DNA of 64,000 nucleotides from Methylocystis sp. IM3 (GCF_038070105.1 NZ_JBBPBZ010000001.1:62001-126000), one strand, 5' to 3'. Positions 51,223-60,420 are shown, counted from the stretch's first letter. Notes: a model not told the origin generated them from the letters alone. Program-made: numbers and translations.

Positions 51223-52918
51223 GGGGTCTGCGTCACTTTACGTGCAGACGGCCGTTTCGAACGGAAGCATTCGAGCTCGCAGCAGTTCAATGCCTGCGCG
51301 ACCATACATGGCGCGCTTTAACGTTTTGAGACGATTGATTTGCCCCTCGGCCTGGCCGCTGCTCCAATGCTCTATGATGGCGTTTCTGACGGCGTCTTTA
51401 TCTCGGCTCAACGTTCGCGCAAATTGCTGGATCACGGGCACCCCGGAATGCTTCGCGTCATGAAGCCAGTCATTGAGCTTATCAGGATTTTTGCCGCACA
51501 AAATGCTTCGGAAGCGCATCGCGAGTTGGCGCAGGATGACGAAGCTAGGCGAGGCGCGCTTCAAAACGATGACCTTGGCGTTCTCGGCGGGCGTTAATCG
51601 CCGTGTCGGCTTTATGCAGAGAGAAGCGGCAACGACCGGAGAGATTTGCCAGCCGGTCGCCGGATCGACTGCCGGGATCTCAATGAATTTTCTGTTTTGC
51701 TGCTCTGGCTGCTTCCTTTGGACGCCGCCGGCGCGCCATGTGGTTAAAAGGCGCTCGAGATTTGAGAAGCTTCCCGTGTAGCCCCGATTTTGAAGATCAT
51801 GAAATAAACGTCGGCCTACGCGATCGCCCTCGGCCCATCGGTGGGCGAGGAACTCTCGGAAATATAGAGGAGAACTCGGCCTCAACGCCAGCCGTCGACG
51901 GTGCAGCGGGAACCCCGTCTTGATCCATTTCGCGACGGTTCTGTGGTCGACGCCGATCTCCGCGGCGATATCGACAAAAGTTTTCCCCGAGGCGCGCAGC
52001 AACCTGACCCGGTCAAATAGAGCTTGACGCGCATGGTCGCGTTCTCCCCGCCACGCCGCCCGACAATCTCCGACGGTCGGTGGGAGTTGGGGACGCCCGG
52101 CAAAGCGGCTGACGCGACTCATGTGTCGCTCGATGCTTTCGCGCAAGTTTTGCAACAAATGAAAGCGATCAGCGACTTGTCGGGCTTGCGGCGCTCCCTG
52201 CCGAACGCCCTGTGCATAGAGACCGCAGCGGTCGCGGCTAACGACTTCGATTTCAGGATGTTGCTTGACCCAATCCGCAGTCTCTTTGGCAGAGCGGGTT
52301 TCGAGCACGTCTGCAACGACCTGACGTTCAAGATCGACGATGATCGTTCCGTAATTGAAGCCTTTGCGCCAGCTCCAATCGTCAATCGCGATCGCGCGCA
52401 GTGGAGCGCCATCGCGACGTTCAGCTGCATGACGTTTGACCTGCCGCAGAATCGCATTGTCGCTGACGGGCATCGCCAGCCGTGCCAGCAACTTCTCGCT
52501 TGTCCTGCCCCCAGCGGCGTGGCCGAACAACCGCACGAGGTCGGTAGCGCGCTGCGTTTTTCGTGCAAAGGGAAAAGCCGTCGTCGGCCTTTCGACGAAA
52601 GTCTTTCGCGCGCATCTCTGGTTCAAACATCGCCACCGCCCCAGGCGCAACTCGAGAACAACAGGAACACCTTGAATTGGAAGGTCCTGCAGGCGCCGGG
52701 CGTGCCAGCTATGACGCGATGTTGATGCTCCTCCACAATCGGGGCATGACCGTATCCCGGCTCCGTCCGCCGATACGAGCCACCGGTTCTCTCGCAATAC
52801 AACGCTACGCACGACCACTCCCGGCCCAAAGGCCAAATTCAATTTCTTCGTCATGCGCTATTGAAGCGCGCCAAGCTCTACCTTGGCAAGGTATAGCACG
52901 CAAAGTGACGCAGACCCC
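51223..52918 (-). mobile_element. Complete ISL3-family insertion sequence
   Basis: The element is 1696 bp. Terminal repeats are GGGGTCTGCGTCACTTTACG (51223 onward) and, at the right end, the complement of GCACGCAAAGTGACGCAGACCCC (to 52918); they match over about 22 bp with one mismatch. It holds one intact transposase on the minus strand. The flanking 8-mers, ATGCCGAC and ATATTGAT, differ, so the expected 8-bp duplication is missing and a rearrangement followed insertion. Confidence 0.9.
51238..52854 (-). CDS. ISL3-family transposase (full length)
   Basis: A 538-residue transposase: N-terminal zinc finger (CPDCGGASTSRHSWHARRLQDLPIQGVPVVLELRLGRWRCLNQRCARKTF), catalytic region IAIDDWSWRKGFNYGTIIVDLERQVVADVLE, VVSRDRCGLYAQGVRQGAPQARQVADRFHLLQNLRESI, a helix-turn-helix (DIAAEIGVDHRTVAKWI) and the final block AIIEHWSSGQAEGQINRLKTLKRAMYGRAGIELLRARML with the catalytic Glu. 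No frameshift is seen, so it may be active. Related but distinct from the transposases at 24275 and 21812. Confidence 0.93.
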   Translation of the reverse strand: MTKKLNLAFGPGVVVRSVVLRENRWLVSADGAGIRSCPDCGGASTSRHSWHARRLQDLPIQGVPVVLELRLGRWRCLNQRCARKTFVERPTTAFPFARKTQRATDLVRLFGHAAGGRTSEKLLARLAMPVSDNAILRQVKRHAAERRDGAPLRAIAIDDWSWRKGFNYGTIIVDLERQVVADVLETRSAKETADWVKQHPEIEVVSRDRCGLYAQGVRQGAPQARQVADRFHLLQNLRESIERHMSRVSRFAGRPQLPPTVGDCRAAWRGERDHARQALFDRVRLLRASGKTFVDIAAEIGVDHRTVAKWIKTGFPLHRRRLALRPSSPLYFREFLAHRWAEGDRVGRRLFHDLQNRGYTGSFSNLERLLTTWRAGGVQRKQPEQQNRKFIEIPAVDPATGWQISPVVAASLCIKPTRRLTPAENAKVIVLKRASPSFVILRQLAMRFRSILCGKNPDKLNDWLHDAKHSGVPVIQQFARTLSRDKDAVRNAIIEHWSSGQAEGQINRLKTLKRAMYGRAGIELLRARMLPFETAVCT

Positions 52919-52944
52919 ATATTGATGTAGGCTGACAACGAGCC

Positions 52945-53346
52945 CGGCCGGCGCGCTTCGACGCGACGGTCTTGCGCGCGGCGGGGCTGCTCGGGCTGCC
53001 AGAGGCGATCGACGCGGGCGCGCTCGCCGTCGCCGTCGCCGCGGTTCCCGACCCGCTCATGGCAGCGGCGCGAGCCAACGCCGCCGCCATGAAACTCTGC
53101 CCACAGGCCGCCGAGCTGGCGCGGCGGTCGCAAAAGCTCCTCTCGGTCGCGCCGATGTTGCGCGCGAAGGGCGCGCGTCGCGTCGTCGACATGCTGCTTG
53201 CCGACGATGGCGTCACCCCCGCCGCCGCGGCGGCTCGCGCCGGCCTCTCCGATCGCGCCGCGCGGCGCTTGTTCGACCGGCTCGTTATGCTCGGCGCCGT
53301 GCGCGAACTCACCGGGCGCGACACGTTCAGGATCTATGGTCTATGA
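52945..53346 (+). pseudogene. DUF1403 family protein, 5'-truncated and internally deleted
   Basis: From 52945 the frame follows the C-terminal half of the DUF1403 protein at 7571-8608: LGLPEAIDAGALAVAVAAVPDPLMAAARANAAAMKLC, then jumps to AAELARRSQKLLSVAPMLRAKGARRVVDMLLADDGVTPAAAAARAGLSDRAARRLFDRLVMLGAVRELTGRDTFRIYGL. About 80 residues present in the first copy between MKLC and LARR are missing. The upstream half is absent, cut near the ISL3 end. Substitutions show it is a divergent homologue, not a recent duplicate. Confidence 0.82.
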
Positions 53347-53515
53347 GTCGCGCCAACGCCGCCCGTCTCGACCGCGACCTTTCCGACCGGGATTTGCCGA
53401 GGACCGCGCAGACGCACGCATTTTTTCGTCCGGAGCCAATATTCTCGCGGATGTTCGAGATTTGGCCGCTCGGCAAAGTCACGTTCATTGAAACGGCGGC
53501 CGACGGACCGAGTTA
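53343..53515 (+). pseudogene. ScpB start fragment after the DUF1403 remnant
   Basis: The ATGA overlap is retained. The frame reads MSRANAARLDRDLSD, nearly identical to the ScpB start at 8605 (MSRAAAARLDRDLSD), then departs into RDLPRTAQTHAFFRPEPIFSRMFEIWPLGKVTFIE and a stop. Only the first 15 codons of scpB survive; the remainder looks like another gene's end or noise. Confidence 0.7.
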
Positions 53516-53579
53516 AAGGGGCGAATGATTTTCGCTCGGCGTGGAAACCTCATCCATATGATGGCGCCTCATTGCGGCG

Positions 53580-54533
53580 TCATGCTAGCGAATTGCAGAT
53601 CAGCACAAGCTTGCCCTTTACTGATCCTTCGCCGAGCAGTTCATGCGCGCGGCGAGCCTCATTCAATGGGATTCGCTCTGCGATAAGCGGCTGGATCTTC
53701 TGTTCACGAAGAAGATTGAGCAAGACGCTTAAATCTTCGCGAAACCATTTTGGTTTCCACCGCTTCAGGACCTGTATGCTATAGGGGAGAATGCGTCGTC
53801 CGCCGGGTGAGAGGAAAGCGCGAAGCGCGTGCCAAGCGGGCCTTAGCAAGCCACGAAAACGGTAACGTAAACCACCTGCCAGCTGACCCTTTTTCAGAAA
53901 TGACGTAAAGCCGTAAACGACAACGCGTCCACCCGGCCTCAGCGCTTGGAATGAACGCCAAACATTGGCTTCGCCAACACCATCAAAGACGATATCCACG
54001 CCTTCGCCTGTTAAGCGGCGAATCTTCGCAACAAAGTCGACCTTCTGGTAATCGATCGGCGTCGCGCCCAGATCGGAGATGGTTTGATGGGTCGCCAGCG
54101 GCGCGGTGCCATACATTTCCAAACCCATCAGGCGGCCAAGTTGCAACAAAGCCGTGCCGACGCCTCCCGCGGAGCCATGGACGAGCACCCGCTGACCTGG
54201 AGAGGCATGCGCAACCCGATGCATCATTTGGTAGGCGGTGACGTAATTTAGCACGAGGCTAACGGCTTCGGCGGGATCAAGGCCATCTGGAACAGGAGTG
54301 AGTTCAGTCTGGGGAAGGCAGATGTGCTGGGCGTAGCCGCCATGGATCGGCAGAGCCGCAACAATCTGACCGATCCATGCTTGCGACGCGTCCTCCCCGA
54401 CCTTATCCACCACGCCCACGATGTCCCATCCAGGCGTGAAGGGAAGGATCGTCCAGCGAGCAGTCAGGGCGGTTCTCATTACAGCCAGACGATCGAACGC
54501 GCATACAAACTCGTCGTGGAGGATCACCGTCAA
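53580..54533 (-). CDS. Quinone oxidoreductase-like reductase, N-terminus damaged
   Basis: A 317-residue medium-chain reductase: LPFTPGWDIVGVVDKVGED, the NADPH site VLVHGSAGGVGTALLQLGRLMGLEMYGTA, VDIVFDGVGEANVWRSFQALRPGGRVVVYG and a C-terminal PLIAERIPLNEARRAHELLGEGSVKGKLVLI. A normal family member starts about 25 residues earlier with a beta strand (MKxVxxxxxGGPEVLxV...GEVxVxVxAAGVNxxD); here the first codons (TTG, MTVILHDEFVCAFDRLAVMRTALTARWTI) do not match that pattern. The gene is probably 5'-truncated and rejoined, 3 bases after the DUF1259 stop. Confidence 0.7.
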   Translation of the reverse strand: MTVILHDEFVCAFDRLAVMRTALTARWTILPFTPGWDIVGVVDKVGEDASQAWIGQIVAALPIHGGYAQHICLPQTELTPVPDGLDPAEAVSLVLNYVTAYQMMHRVAHASPGQRVLVHGSAGGVGTALLQLGRLMGLEMYGTAPLATHQTISDLGATPIDYQKVDFVAKIRRLTGEGVDIVFDGVGEANVWRSFQALRPGGRVVVYGFTSFLKKGQLAGGLRYRFRGLLRPAWHALRAFLSPGGRRILPYSIQVLKRWKPKWFREDLSVLLNLLREQKIQPLIAERIPLNEARRAHELLGEGSVKGKLVLICNSLA

Positions 54534-54536
54534 GCA

Positions 54537-55424
54537 TCAGCTCTTCGCCGCCGCATGGACGGCGTCGAGGCCTGCCCGTAAGGCCCGGGCGAGCTTAACC
54601 GCGTCGTCGTTCGCCCAGAAATGCACGAAAAACAGTCGGGGCTCCTCGTCGAGCATATGGTTATGCAGGGCGGTGACCTCGATCCCGTTGCTTTGGAGGA
54701 TTTTTAAGAGCGGCTCGACTTCCTTTGTGGTCGCGACAAAATCCCCCGTTATTGCCGCCTTACCTCCATTTGTGGGCTGGAAGTTGATGACATTTGCGAC
54801 CCCAATGGCAGGGGCGATTGTGGAGCCGTCAATTTTCAGTTGGTCCAACTTCGGGACGCTGAATTGAAACACGCCGCCATTGTTACTGCCCTGAAAGCCA
54901 AGAGCTTCGTCAACTTGTGCGGTATCGAAGCCGATTTTCGGGGGTTCGACGGCCGAGGGGGCGGAGATCCCAAAGGGCGTTCTCGTTTTCGCAAGGGCAT
55001 CCCGGATAATTTGGGCCAGCTTTACCGGATCGCCGTGCGCGCCCACATGCATGTAAAGAGTAGCAGGGCTTGCGCGCAGCAGGTGGTTATGAACGGCCGT
55101 GATCTCGACGCCACTGGCCAGCAGAGACTGCATCACCGGGGTTACTTCGGTTTCAGTCAGCACAAGGTCGGCCATCATGATGGTTTCTTGCCCCGCTGGC
55201 TCGAACGCGATCCAGCCGCCAAGGGCGAGGCCCGGCTTGATGCTGACGCCGTCGAGGGTGACATGAAGATCACTGCGCGGCAGGCCGTATCTGTGCACGG
55301 TTCCCGAGATGGCGGGTTTTTTGCCGATGGCCGCGTCGACCTGTGACCAGTCCGTTTCAGCCATGGCCGTAGGCGCGGACAAAAGCAGGAGAGGTGCGGC
55401 GAGAGCGGCGAACGCCAAATTCAT
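54537..55424 (-). CDS. DUF1259 domain protein, exported
   Basis: A 295-residue protein with an N-terminal signal peptide (MNLAFAALAAPLLLLSAPTAMAE, cleavage near AMA-ET). It contains two DUF1259 repeats, each with conserved ITAVHNHLL / VTALHNHML (H-x-H) motifs and a following MHVGAHGDPVKLAQIIRDAL / FVHFWANDDAVKLARALRAGL. It belongs to the LppY/LpqO-like family. The repeated HNH and H--G/A-D pattern suggests a metal site, and these genes frequently stand beside chromate transporters, as here. Function unknown. Confidence 0.85.
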   Translation of the reverse strand: MNLAFAALAAPLLLLSAPTAMAETDWSQVDAAIGKKPAISGTVHRYGLPRSDLHVTLDGVSIKPGLALGGWIAFEPAGQETIMMADLVLTETEVTPVMQSLLASGVEITAVHNHLLRASPATLYMHVGAHGDPVKLAQIIRDALAKTRTPFGISAPSAVEPPKIGFDTAQVDEALGFQGSNNGGVFQFSVPKLDQLKIDGSTIAPAIGVANVINFQPTNGGKAAITGDFVATTKEVEPLLKILQSNGIEVTALHNHMLDEEPRLFFVHFWANDDAVKLARALRAGLDAVHAAAKS

Positions 55425-55470
55425 GAGTTTTTTCCTTTCCTATTCATGGAGCTTTTCTCTCGTTTCATCT

Positions 55471-56844
55471 TCAAAGCGCCCCCATGAGGAAGAGACCGAT
55501 CCCAAGGACGCAAGAGCCCGCCAAAGTCGCAAGAATTCCAACTTTGAACTTGAAGACTGCAAGCGCAGCGGCCGCCGAGAGCGCGAGGCTCCAGAAATCA
55601 ACGCTCGCAAAGACCGGCCTGTCGAACGATAGGCCGTAAGCGTCGACCGCGACGGTCTCCCGGAAGATGGTGTGGATCGCAAACCATATAGCGAGGTTGA
55701 GGATGACCCCGACGACCGCGGCGGTAATGGCCGCCAGAGCGCCGGATAGGGCCTTGTTGCGGCGGACTTTTTCGATGTAGGGCGCGCCCAAAAATATCCA
55801 GAGGAAGCAGGGGGCGAAAGTAACCCAGGTCGCGAGCAATCCACCGAGCACGCCCGCAAGGAGGGGCGGCAAATCCCCCGGCGAGCGAAACGCCGCCATG
55901 AAGCCCACAAACTGCAAGACCATAATCAGCGGGCCGGGCGTGGTTTCCGCCATGCCAAGGCCGTTGAGCATCTCGGCAGGCGTCAACCAGTGATAGGCAT
56001 CGACCGCCTGTTGCGCCACATACGCAAGAACCGCATAGGCTCCGCCGAAGGTCACGACCGCCATTTTGCTGAAGAACACGGCGATCTGCGAGAAGACATT
56101 TTCGGTACCTGCGACAAGCAGGATTGCCGCAACCGGGACGAGCCAGAGCGCGAGCCAGATCAGGGTGACATTGAGCGCCCGTTTGGCGGAAGGCCGCGCG
56201 TGAGCGGGCGTCTCATTGCCAAGGAGGCTTTCGCCATCCTCATGCGTGGCTCCATGTCCGGCGGCCGCGAATGCAGGAGTCCCATTCGCAGCGCCGACAT
56301 ATCCAATCACCGCCGCCGCCAGAATGATGAGAGGAAATGGCGCCGCAAAGAGGAAAATGGCGACGAAGGAGGCAGCCGCCAGAGCGCGCATTGGCCAGGA
56401 TTTGAGCCCCCGTTTACCGATCCGCACGACCGCTTCGATGACAATGGCAAGAACGGCGGCCTTTAATCCGAAGAACAGCGCTGCAATGGCCCCGACATTG
56501 CCCCAGAGCGCATAGGTGATGCTAAGCGCCATGATCGAGACGACGCCTGGGAGAATGAAGAGCCCGCCGGCGATCAGCCCGCCGAGCGTTCGGTGCATGA
56601 GCCAGCCGATGTAGGTGGCGAGCTGTTGGGCCTCGGGGCCGGGCAGCAGCATGCAGTAGTTGAGGGCGTGCAAGAAACGACTTTCCGACACCCATTTCTT
56701 TTCATCGACGATGACGCGATGCATCACGGCGATCTGCCCAGCCGGCCCGCCGAAGCTCAGCAAAGCGACACGCGCCCAGACTCGAACCGCTTTGGACAGC
56801 GACACGCCATGATCGCAGGTGTTGGTTCGAATGTGTAGGTTCAT
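55471..56844 (-). CDS. chrA: Chromate transporter ChrA (long, two-domain)
   Basis: A 457-residue CHR-superfamily protein made of two homologous halves. The first has the signature LLSFGGPAGQIAVMHRVIVDEKKWVSESRFLHALNYCMLLPGPEAQQLATYIGWLMHRTLGGLIAGG. The second has KMAVVTFGGAYAVLAYVAQQAVDAYHWLTPAEMLNGLGMAETTPGPLIMVLQFVGFMAA. About ten hydrophobic helices are seen. It exports chromate. The start at 56844 (MNLHIRTN) overlaps the chrB stop (ATGA). A short cytosolic loop between halves contains HGATHEDGESLLG. Confidence 0.93.
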   Translation of the reverse strand: MNLHIRTNTCDHGVSLSKAVRVWARVALLSFGGPAGQIAVMHRVIVDEKKWVSESRFLHALNYCMLLPGPEAQQLATYIGWLMHRTLGGLIAGGLFILPGVVSIMALSITYALWGNVGAIAALFFGLKAAVLAIVIEAVVRIGKRGLKSWPMRALAAASFVAIFLFAAPFPLIILAAAVIGYVGAANGTPAFAAAGHGATHEDGESLLGNETPAHARPSAKRALNVTLIWLALWLVPVAAILLVAGTENVFSQIAVFFSKMAVVTFGGAYAVLAYVAQQAVDAYHWLTPAEMLNGLGMAETTPGPLIMVLQFVGFMAAFRSPGDLPPLLAGVLGGLLATWVTFAPCFLWIFLGAPYIEKVRRNKALSGALAAITAAVVGVILNLAIWFAIHTIFRETVAVDAYGLSFDRPVFASVDFWSLALSAAAALAVFKFKVGILATLAGSCVLGIGLFLMGAL

Positions 56845-57668
56845 AGCGCTTTCCCTGATTTGGTCGCCGGCCAGTTGTGAGGTTCGTCGCTCGCGTCTCG
56901 ACACCAGCGATAGAAGGCGTCGTAGAGCGTCATTCCCGCTTCGAGCTGCGCGAGGTCATCGGCATACATGCGGGAGAGGCCTAGCGACGCAGCGAGGAGG
57001 CCTGCTGCCTCAGGGGCAATATCGAGCCGCGCCGTATCCGCCCCGCGCACAATGACCGCGAGCTTTTGCAGCGGCTCCGACGCCAGGCCCCATTCTTCGA
57101 GCATGGTGTCAAAAGTGCAGCGCTCGCCCCGGTGGCTCCAAAACCCGCCCTCAATATCGAAAGCCGCGCCTCCGAAGCGCTTGGCAACGGCCGGCGCCTC
57201 AGCAGGGGCGACGAAAAGAAAGACGGCGCTTGGATCGACGAAGCGGCGAATAAGCCACGGGCAGGCGATACGGTCGACTTTCGGGCGTGCGCGCGTGACC
57301 CAAATGGTCCGCCCAAAAACGTCGCGCTCAGGCAATGCCGCGTCTGGGATCACCGGCCCGCCAAATTTGACCCAAGCCGTGTGTCCGCCGCTCAGCGCAT
57401 CGGCGGCGCTTGCGCCCGCATGCCGGCGCCACGCGGCAACACCCTCGCTCGCCTGTCCGCCGTTCTCGTCAATGACAATGACAGGCCGACCGGCGAATTC
57501 TGACGCCCAGTCCGACACCGATTCGTGTCGGCGGCGCGACGCGCCAGCCACAAAGCGCGGGTCGGCCTTGTACTCGTGGTCCGTCCGCACGTCGATGAGA
57601 GCGGGGCAATGCGGAACGCCGATGAGACGCGCGAGCTTATCGGGAAAGATGGAGTTGATTGACGACAT
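56841..57668 (-). CDS. chrB: ChrB-like chromate resistance protein with a rhodanese domain
   Basis: A 275-residue protein. Residues about 17-108 form a rhodanese-like domain (CPALIDVRTDHEYKADPRFVAGASRRR, RPVIVIDENGGQASEGVAAWRRHAGASAADALSGGHTAW), but the usual active-site Cys of the CxxGxR loop is replaced (VIDENGGQASEG), so sulfur transfer is unlikely. The C-terminal half is ChrB (RTIWVTRARPKVDRIACPWLIRRFVDPSAVFLFV, FDIEGGFWSHRGERCTFDTMLEEW, LYDAFYRWCRD). ChrB senses chromate and regulates, or helps, ChrA. First gene of the chrBA operon; overlaps chrA by 4 bases. Confidence 0.88.
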   Translation of the reverse strand: MSSINSIFPDKLARLIGVPHCPALIDVRTDHEYKADPRFVAGASRRRHESVSDWASEFAGRPVIVIDENGGQASEGVAAWRRHAGASAADALSGGHTAWVKFGGPVIPDAALPERDVFGRTIWVTRARPKVDRIACPWLIRRFVDPSAVFLFVAPAEAPAVAKRFGGAAFDIEGGFWSHRGERCTFDTMLEEWGLASEPLQKLAVIVRGADTARLDIAPEAAGLLAASLGLSRMYADDLAQLEAGMTLYDAFYRWCRDASDEPHNWPATKSGKAL

Positions 57669-57849
57669 GGTGCGCCCTTGGTGGAAAACCGGACGCGATT
57701 CTTGGGCATGTCGCCTCGTGGGGAGATCGCTTCCCCATGGGCGTCAGTTTGCGGTTTTGGGGTCAGAAGTCAAGACCCAAGCGCGTCTCCCAGGCTGGCG
57801 TTTCTTCGAAAAAAATGCCCTCGGGCCTCGCCGCAGGGCCCTGCATTGA

Positions 57850-58905
57850 TCAGAGCCGTCCATCCGGCCTCGGACCGTCCGCCGCCAGCCATTCCCGCCA
57901 AACGGCGAAAAGCACCGCAAGAATGAGCGGCCCGAGAAATAGGCCGACAAGTCCGAATGCGAGCAAGCCGCCCATGACCCCGAAAAGGACGATGACGAGA
58001 GGAACGTCGGTCGCGTTGCTGATCAATAGAGGCTTCAAAATGTTGTCCGTCGGATTCACGATGAAAGCTCCCCATGCCAGCAAGGCGAGCCCGGTGCTGA
58101 TTTGATCGGAGAGAAGAAGCCATAGACCGATCGGCCCCCACACTGCGACAGTGCCCAGAAACGGCACGAGCGCCGTCACTGCAGTGAGAGCGCCTAACAA
58201 GATCGGAGTTCCGACGCCGATGAAGGCGTAGCCGATACCGGCAATCAGCCCCTGCGCCAAGGCGCTGACAATCAGTCCGAAAACCACGGCTTGTGTCGTC
58301 TCTCCTACGGCTTTCAAGTAACGGTCCGCCGGCTCGCCGGCCACTTTGCGGAGTCCTCTGCGAGCCTGCTCCAACACCAGCTCGCCGTCGCGATAGAAGA
58401 AGAAGAGCGTTATGGTGGTTACCGCGAGTTGCACGGCTGTCCGCCCGATTCGCCCGATTATCCCCGCGAGCTCACGCACCCACGGCTCCAACCAATCTTT
58501 CAGTTGTTCTTTGCGCAGCTCGGGATCGTTCCATACCTGGGTCACCGCCTCGTCCAGAATTGGACCAAGAACAGGAATGCTCGCGATAGCTTTCGGCAAG
58601 ACAAGCGGCTGATCGGCGAATTTCGTCGACATGTCGCGGTAAGCTTCCGCAAGTTCGCTTTGCAGCCTGATCAACAGAAAGGAAACGGGCACGACCAAGA
58701 CGACCATGAGCACAAGCGTAGCAATAGCTGCGGCAAGTGAGGAACGGTTTCCACAAAAGCGCAAGACTCGCAAGTAATATGGGCCGGTTACGTATGCGAG
58801 AATGCTGGCCCAAACCAGCGGTGTGAGGAATGGCCTCACGACGACAAAACCAAGCCCGATCATCACGCCAAGCAAGACAAGACCGAAGATCTGACGATTT
58901 GGCAT
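57850..58905 (-). CDS. AI-2E family transporter (PerM-like permease)
   Basis: A 351-residue integral membrane protein: MPNRQIFGLVLLGVMIGLGFVVVRPFLTPLVWASILAYVTGPYYLRVLR, then VLMVVLVVPVSFLLIRLQ, a cytoplasmic helical region (DPELRKEQLKDWLEPWVRELAG), TTITLFFFYRDG, ALAQGLIAGIGYAFIGVGTPILLGALTAVTALVPFLGTVAVWGPI and GGLLAFGLVGLFLGPLILAVLFAVWREWL. The AI-2E/UPF0118 signature 'P-LG---W-P--' is clear. Members export small molecules or ions; the substrate is not predictable. Start at 58905 rather than the open frame to 59073. Confidence 0.9.
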   Translation of the reverse strand: MPNRQIFGLVLLGVMIGLGFVVVRPFLTPLVWASILAYVTGPYYLRVLRFCGNRSSLAAAIATLVLMVVLVVPVSFLLIRLQSELAEAYRDMSTKFADQPLVLPKAIASIPVLGPILDEAVTQVWNDPELRKEQLKDWLEPWVRELAGIIGRIGRTAVQLAVTTITLFFFYRDGELVLEQARRGLRKVAGEPADRYLKAVGETTQAVVFGLIVSALAQGLIAGIGYAFIGVGTPILLGALTAVTALVPFLGTVAVWGPIGLWLLLSDQISTGLALLAWGAFIVNPTDNILKPLLISNATDVPLVIVLFGVMGGLLAFGLVGLFLGPLILAVLFAVWREWLAADGPRPDGRL

Positions 58906-59278
58906 TGTCCGTTGTCCCCGATGTTTCGTAATCGAATTTTCAGAGCCTGGGGGCGAAGCATAGTCGAAACGGAGGCGGCGACCAGTGAGCCGAACTCCCA
59001 AACGGCCCTGTAGACCAGCGTTTTGGCCTGCGCGCTGTCGGCTGCGTGGTGTTTTGGAACACGGCCTTGCCACCGCGACAATCTTGCCGCCGTGCCTTCG
59101 GCGCGCGGATTACCATCGCCGATTACCGCGGCGGCGCCCGCACCCCGCGAAGGCCAGCGCCGTTGTGCGCCCGATCTCGCAAGATACTACCCGTGGAAAG
59201 CGACTTCCACTTTGCTGTGAACCTCTCTTTTGGAAGCTGTTTGCCGGCTTCCCACCGCAGGCAGGCCGTATTGCCTGG
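58906..59278. other. Intergenic region upstream of the permease and downstream of the dioxygenase
   Basis: About 370 bp on which long plus-strand frames exist (one from 58985), but all are antisense to or continue over the dioxygenase gene and have shadow-type composition. No repeat or structure stood out. Confidence 0.4.
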
Positions 59279-60130
59279 TTAGATGTTTGTTTGATCGGGC
59301 GGTACACCATCGGGCCGCAGCGCCGCGCCATCGCCGGCTTCGCAGTCGATCCCTTCCATGCCCACGCCGTAGCAGGTCATCGACAACGACCCCATCGTAT
59401 AGCCTCGCAACAAGGCCTTGGCGTCCAGGTCGGCCGCAGCAAGCCCCGCCGTATAGAGCAGCGGAATAAAATGATCGAGCGTGGGGACGGCCATGTCGTA
59501 ATCGGGATGTTCTGTCGCCGCGAGAATGTCAGCGGGCGCCTCGGTCATTTGCTGCACCACCCTATCGTCAAAGCGGCGCGCCCAATCAGCGCCGGCATCC
59601 GGGCGGCTCCATTCGATACGCCGGAGGTTGTGCACGACATTGCCACTTGAGATGATCAGCACGCCGTGTTTCCGCAGTTTGTTTAGCCTGATCGCAAGGT
59701 CAAGGTGATAATCGAGCGGCTTGAGCGCATTAATCGACAACTGGACAACTGGCACGTCGGCTTTCGGGAACAGGTGTGCCAGCACGCTCCACGTGCCGTG
59801 ATCGAGGCCACATTGGTCACGGTCGGCGCCGACCCAAAGCGGCTTGACCGCCTCGGCCACTTCGCCGGCCAGTTCTGGCAGGCCGGGTGCGGGGTAGTCG
59901 AAGGCAAACAGTTTATCAGGAAAGCCGTAGAAGTCGTGGATCGTGCGAGGCCGGGCCATCGCCGTCACGGCGGTTGCTGCGATGAACCAGTGCGCCGATA
60001 CTACCAGCAGCGCGCGCGGTCGGGGCAGAGCCCGTCCAAGCCTGCGCCATGCCCGCGTATAGCCATTATCCTCAAGCGTGTTCATTGGACTGCCGTGTCC
60101 GATGAAGAGGGTGGGCATAGTTTCCATCAT
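59279..60130 (-). CDS. ygiD: DODA-type extradiol aromatic ring-opening dioxygenase (YgiD-like)
   Basis: A 283-residue class III extradiol dioxygenase: MPTLFIGHGSPMNTLEDNGYTRAWRRLG, PRALLVVSAHWFIAATAVTAMARPRTIHDFYGFPDKLFAFDYPAPGLPELAGEV, GLDHGTWSVLAHLFPKADVPVVQLSINA and LIISSGNVVHNLRRIEW, with metal-binding His in GHGSP, SAHW and GLDHG and a later HPDYDMAVPTLDHFIPLLYTAG. YgiD relatives open catechols such as DOPA between C4 and C5; the true substrate here is unknown. The start could be 60130, 60127 or 60118 (three nearby ATGs). Confidence 0.9.
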   Translation of the reverse strand: MMETMPTLFIGHGSPMNTLEDNGYTRAWRRLGRALPRPRALLVVSAHWFIAATAVTAMARPRTIHDFYGFPDKLFAFDYPAPGLPELAGEVAEAVKPLWVGADRDQCGLDHGTWSVLAHLFPKADVPVVQLSINALKPLDYHLDLAIRLNKLRKHGVLIISSGNVVHNLRRIEWSRPDAGADWARRFDDRVVQQMTEAPADILAATEHPDYDMAVPTLDHFIPLLYTAGLAAADLDAKALLRGYTMGSLSMTCYGVGMEGIDCEAGDGAALRPDGVPPDQTNI

Positions 60131-60274
60131 TCTCAGTCTTTCGTTGCATGGCAGGTCAGAGCTTCAGCCTGTGCCGATTCCGACGAAGGCGCCCGTCTGT
60201 AACGGGATGATGCCACCCTTGGATTGTAGAATGATGCCGCCCGGCGCCGGTGCCAGTCGGCTGCTGATTTTCTC

Positions 60275-60420
60275 TCATCTGCTCACGATTTGGGTCAAGC
60301 CGATTCCCGCCTGTTTACCGCGCCTGCGTCGCAGGCTTTCGCCAGCGAGTTCGATGCGGTGGCCGTTATGCACGAGGCGGTCGATGATCGCGTAGGCGGG
60401 ATCACTGATGACCGCGTGAT
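60275..60420 (-). pseudogene. IS21-family IstB C-terminal fragment
   Basis: The frame reads SDPAYAIIDRLVHNGHRIELAGESLRRRRGKQ, the characteristic end of the IS21 helper ATPase IstB (YA-AILDRLVHNAHRIEL-GESLRR), followed by a stop at 60275. The ATPase domain is absent. No IS21 ends were identified. Confidence 0.75.
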
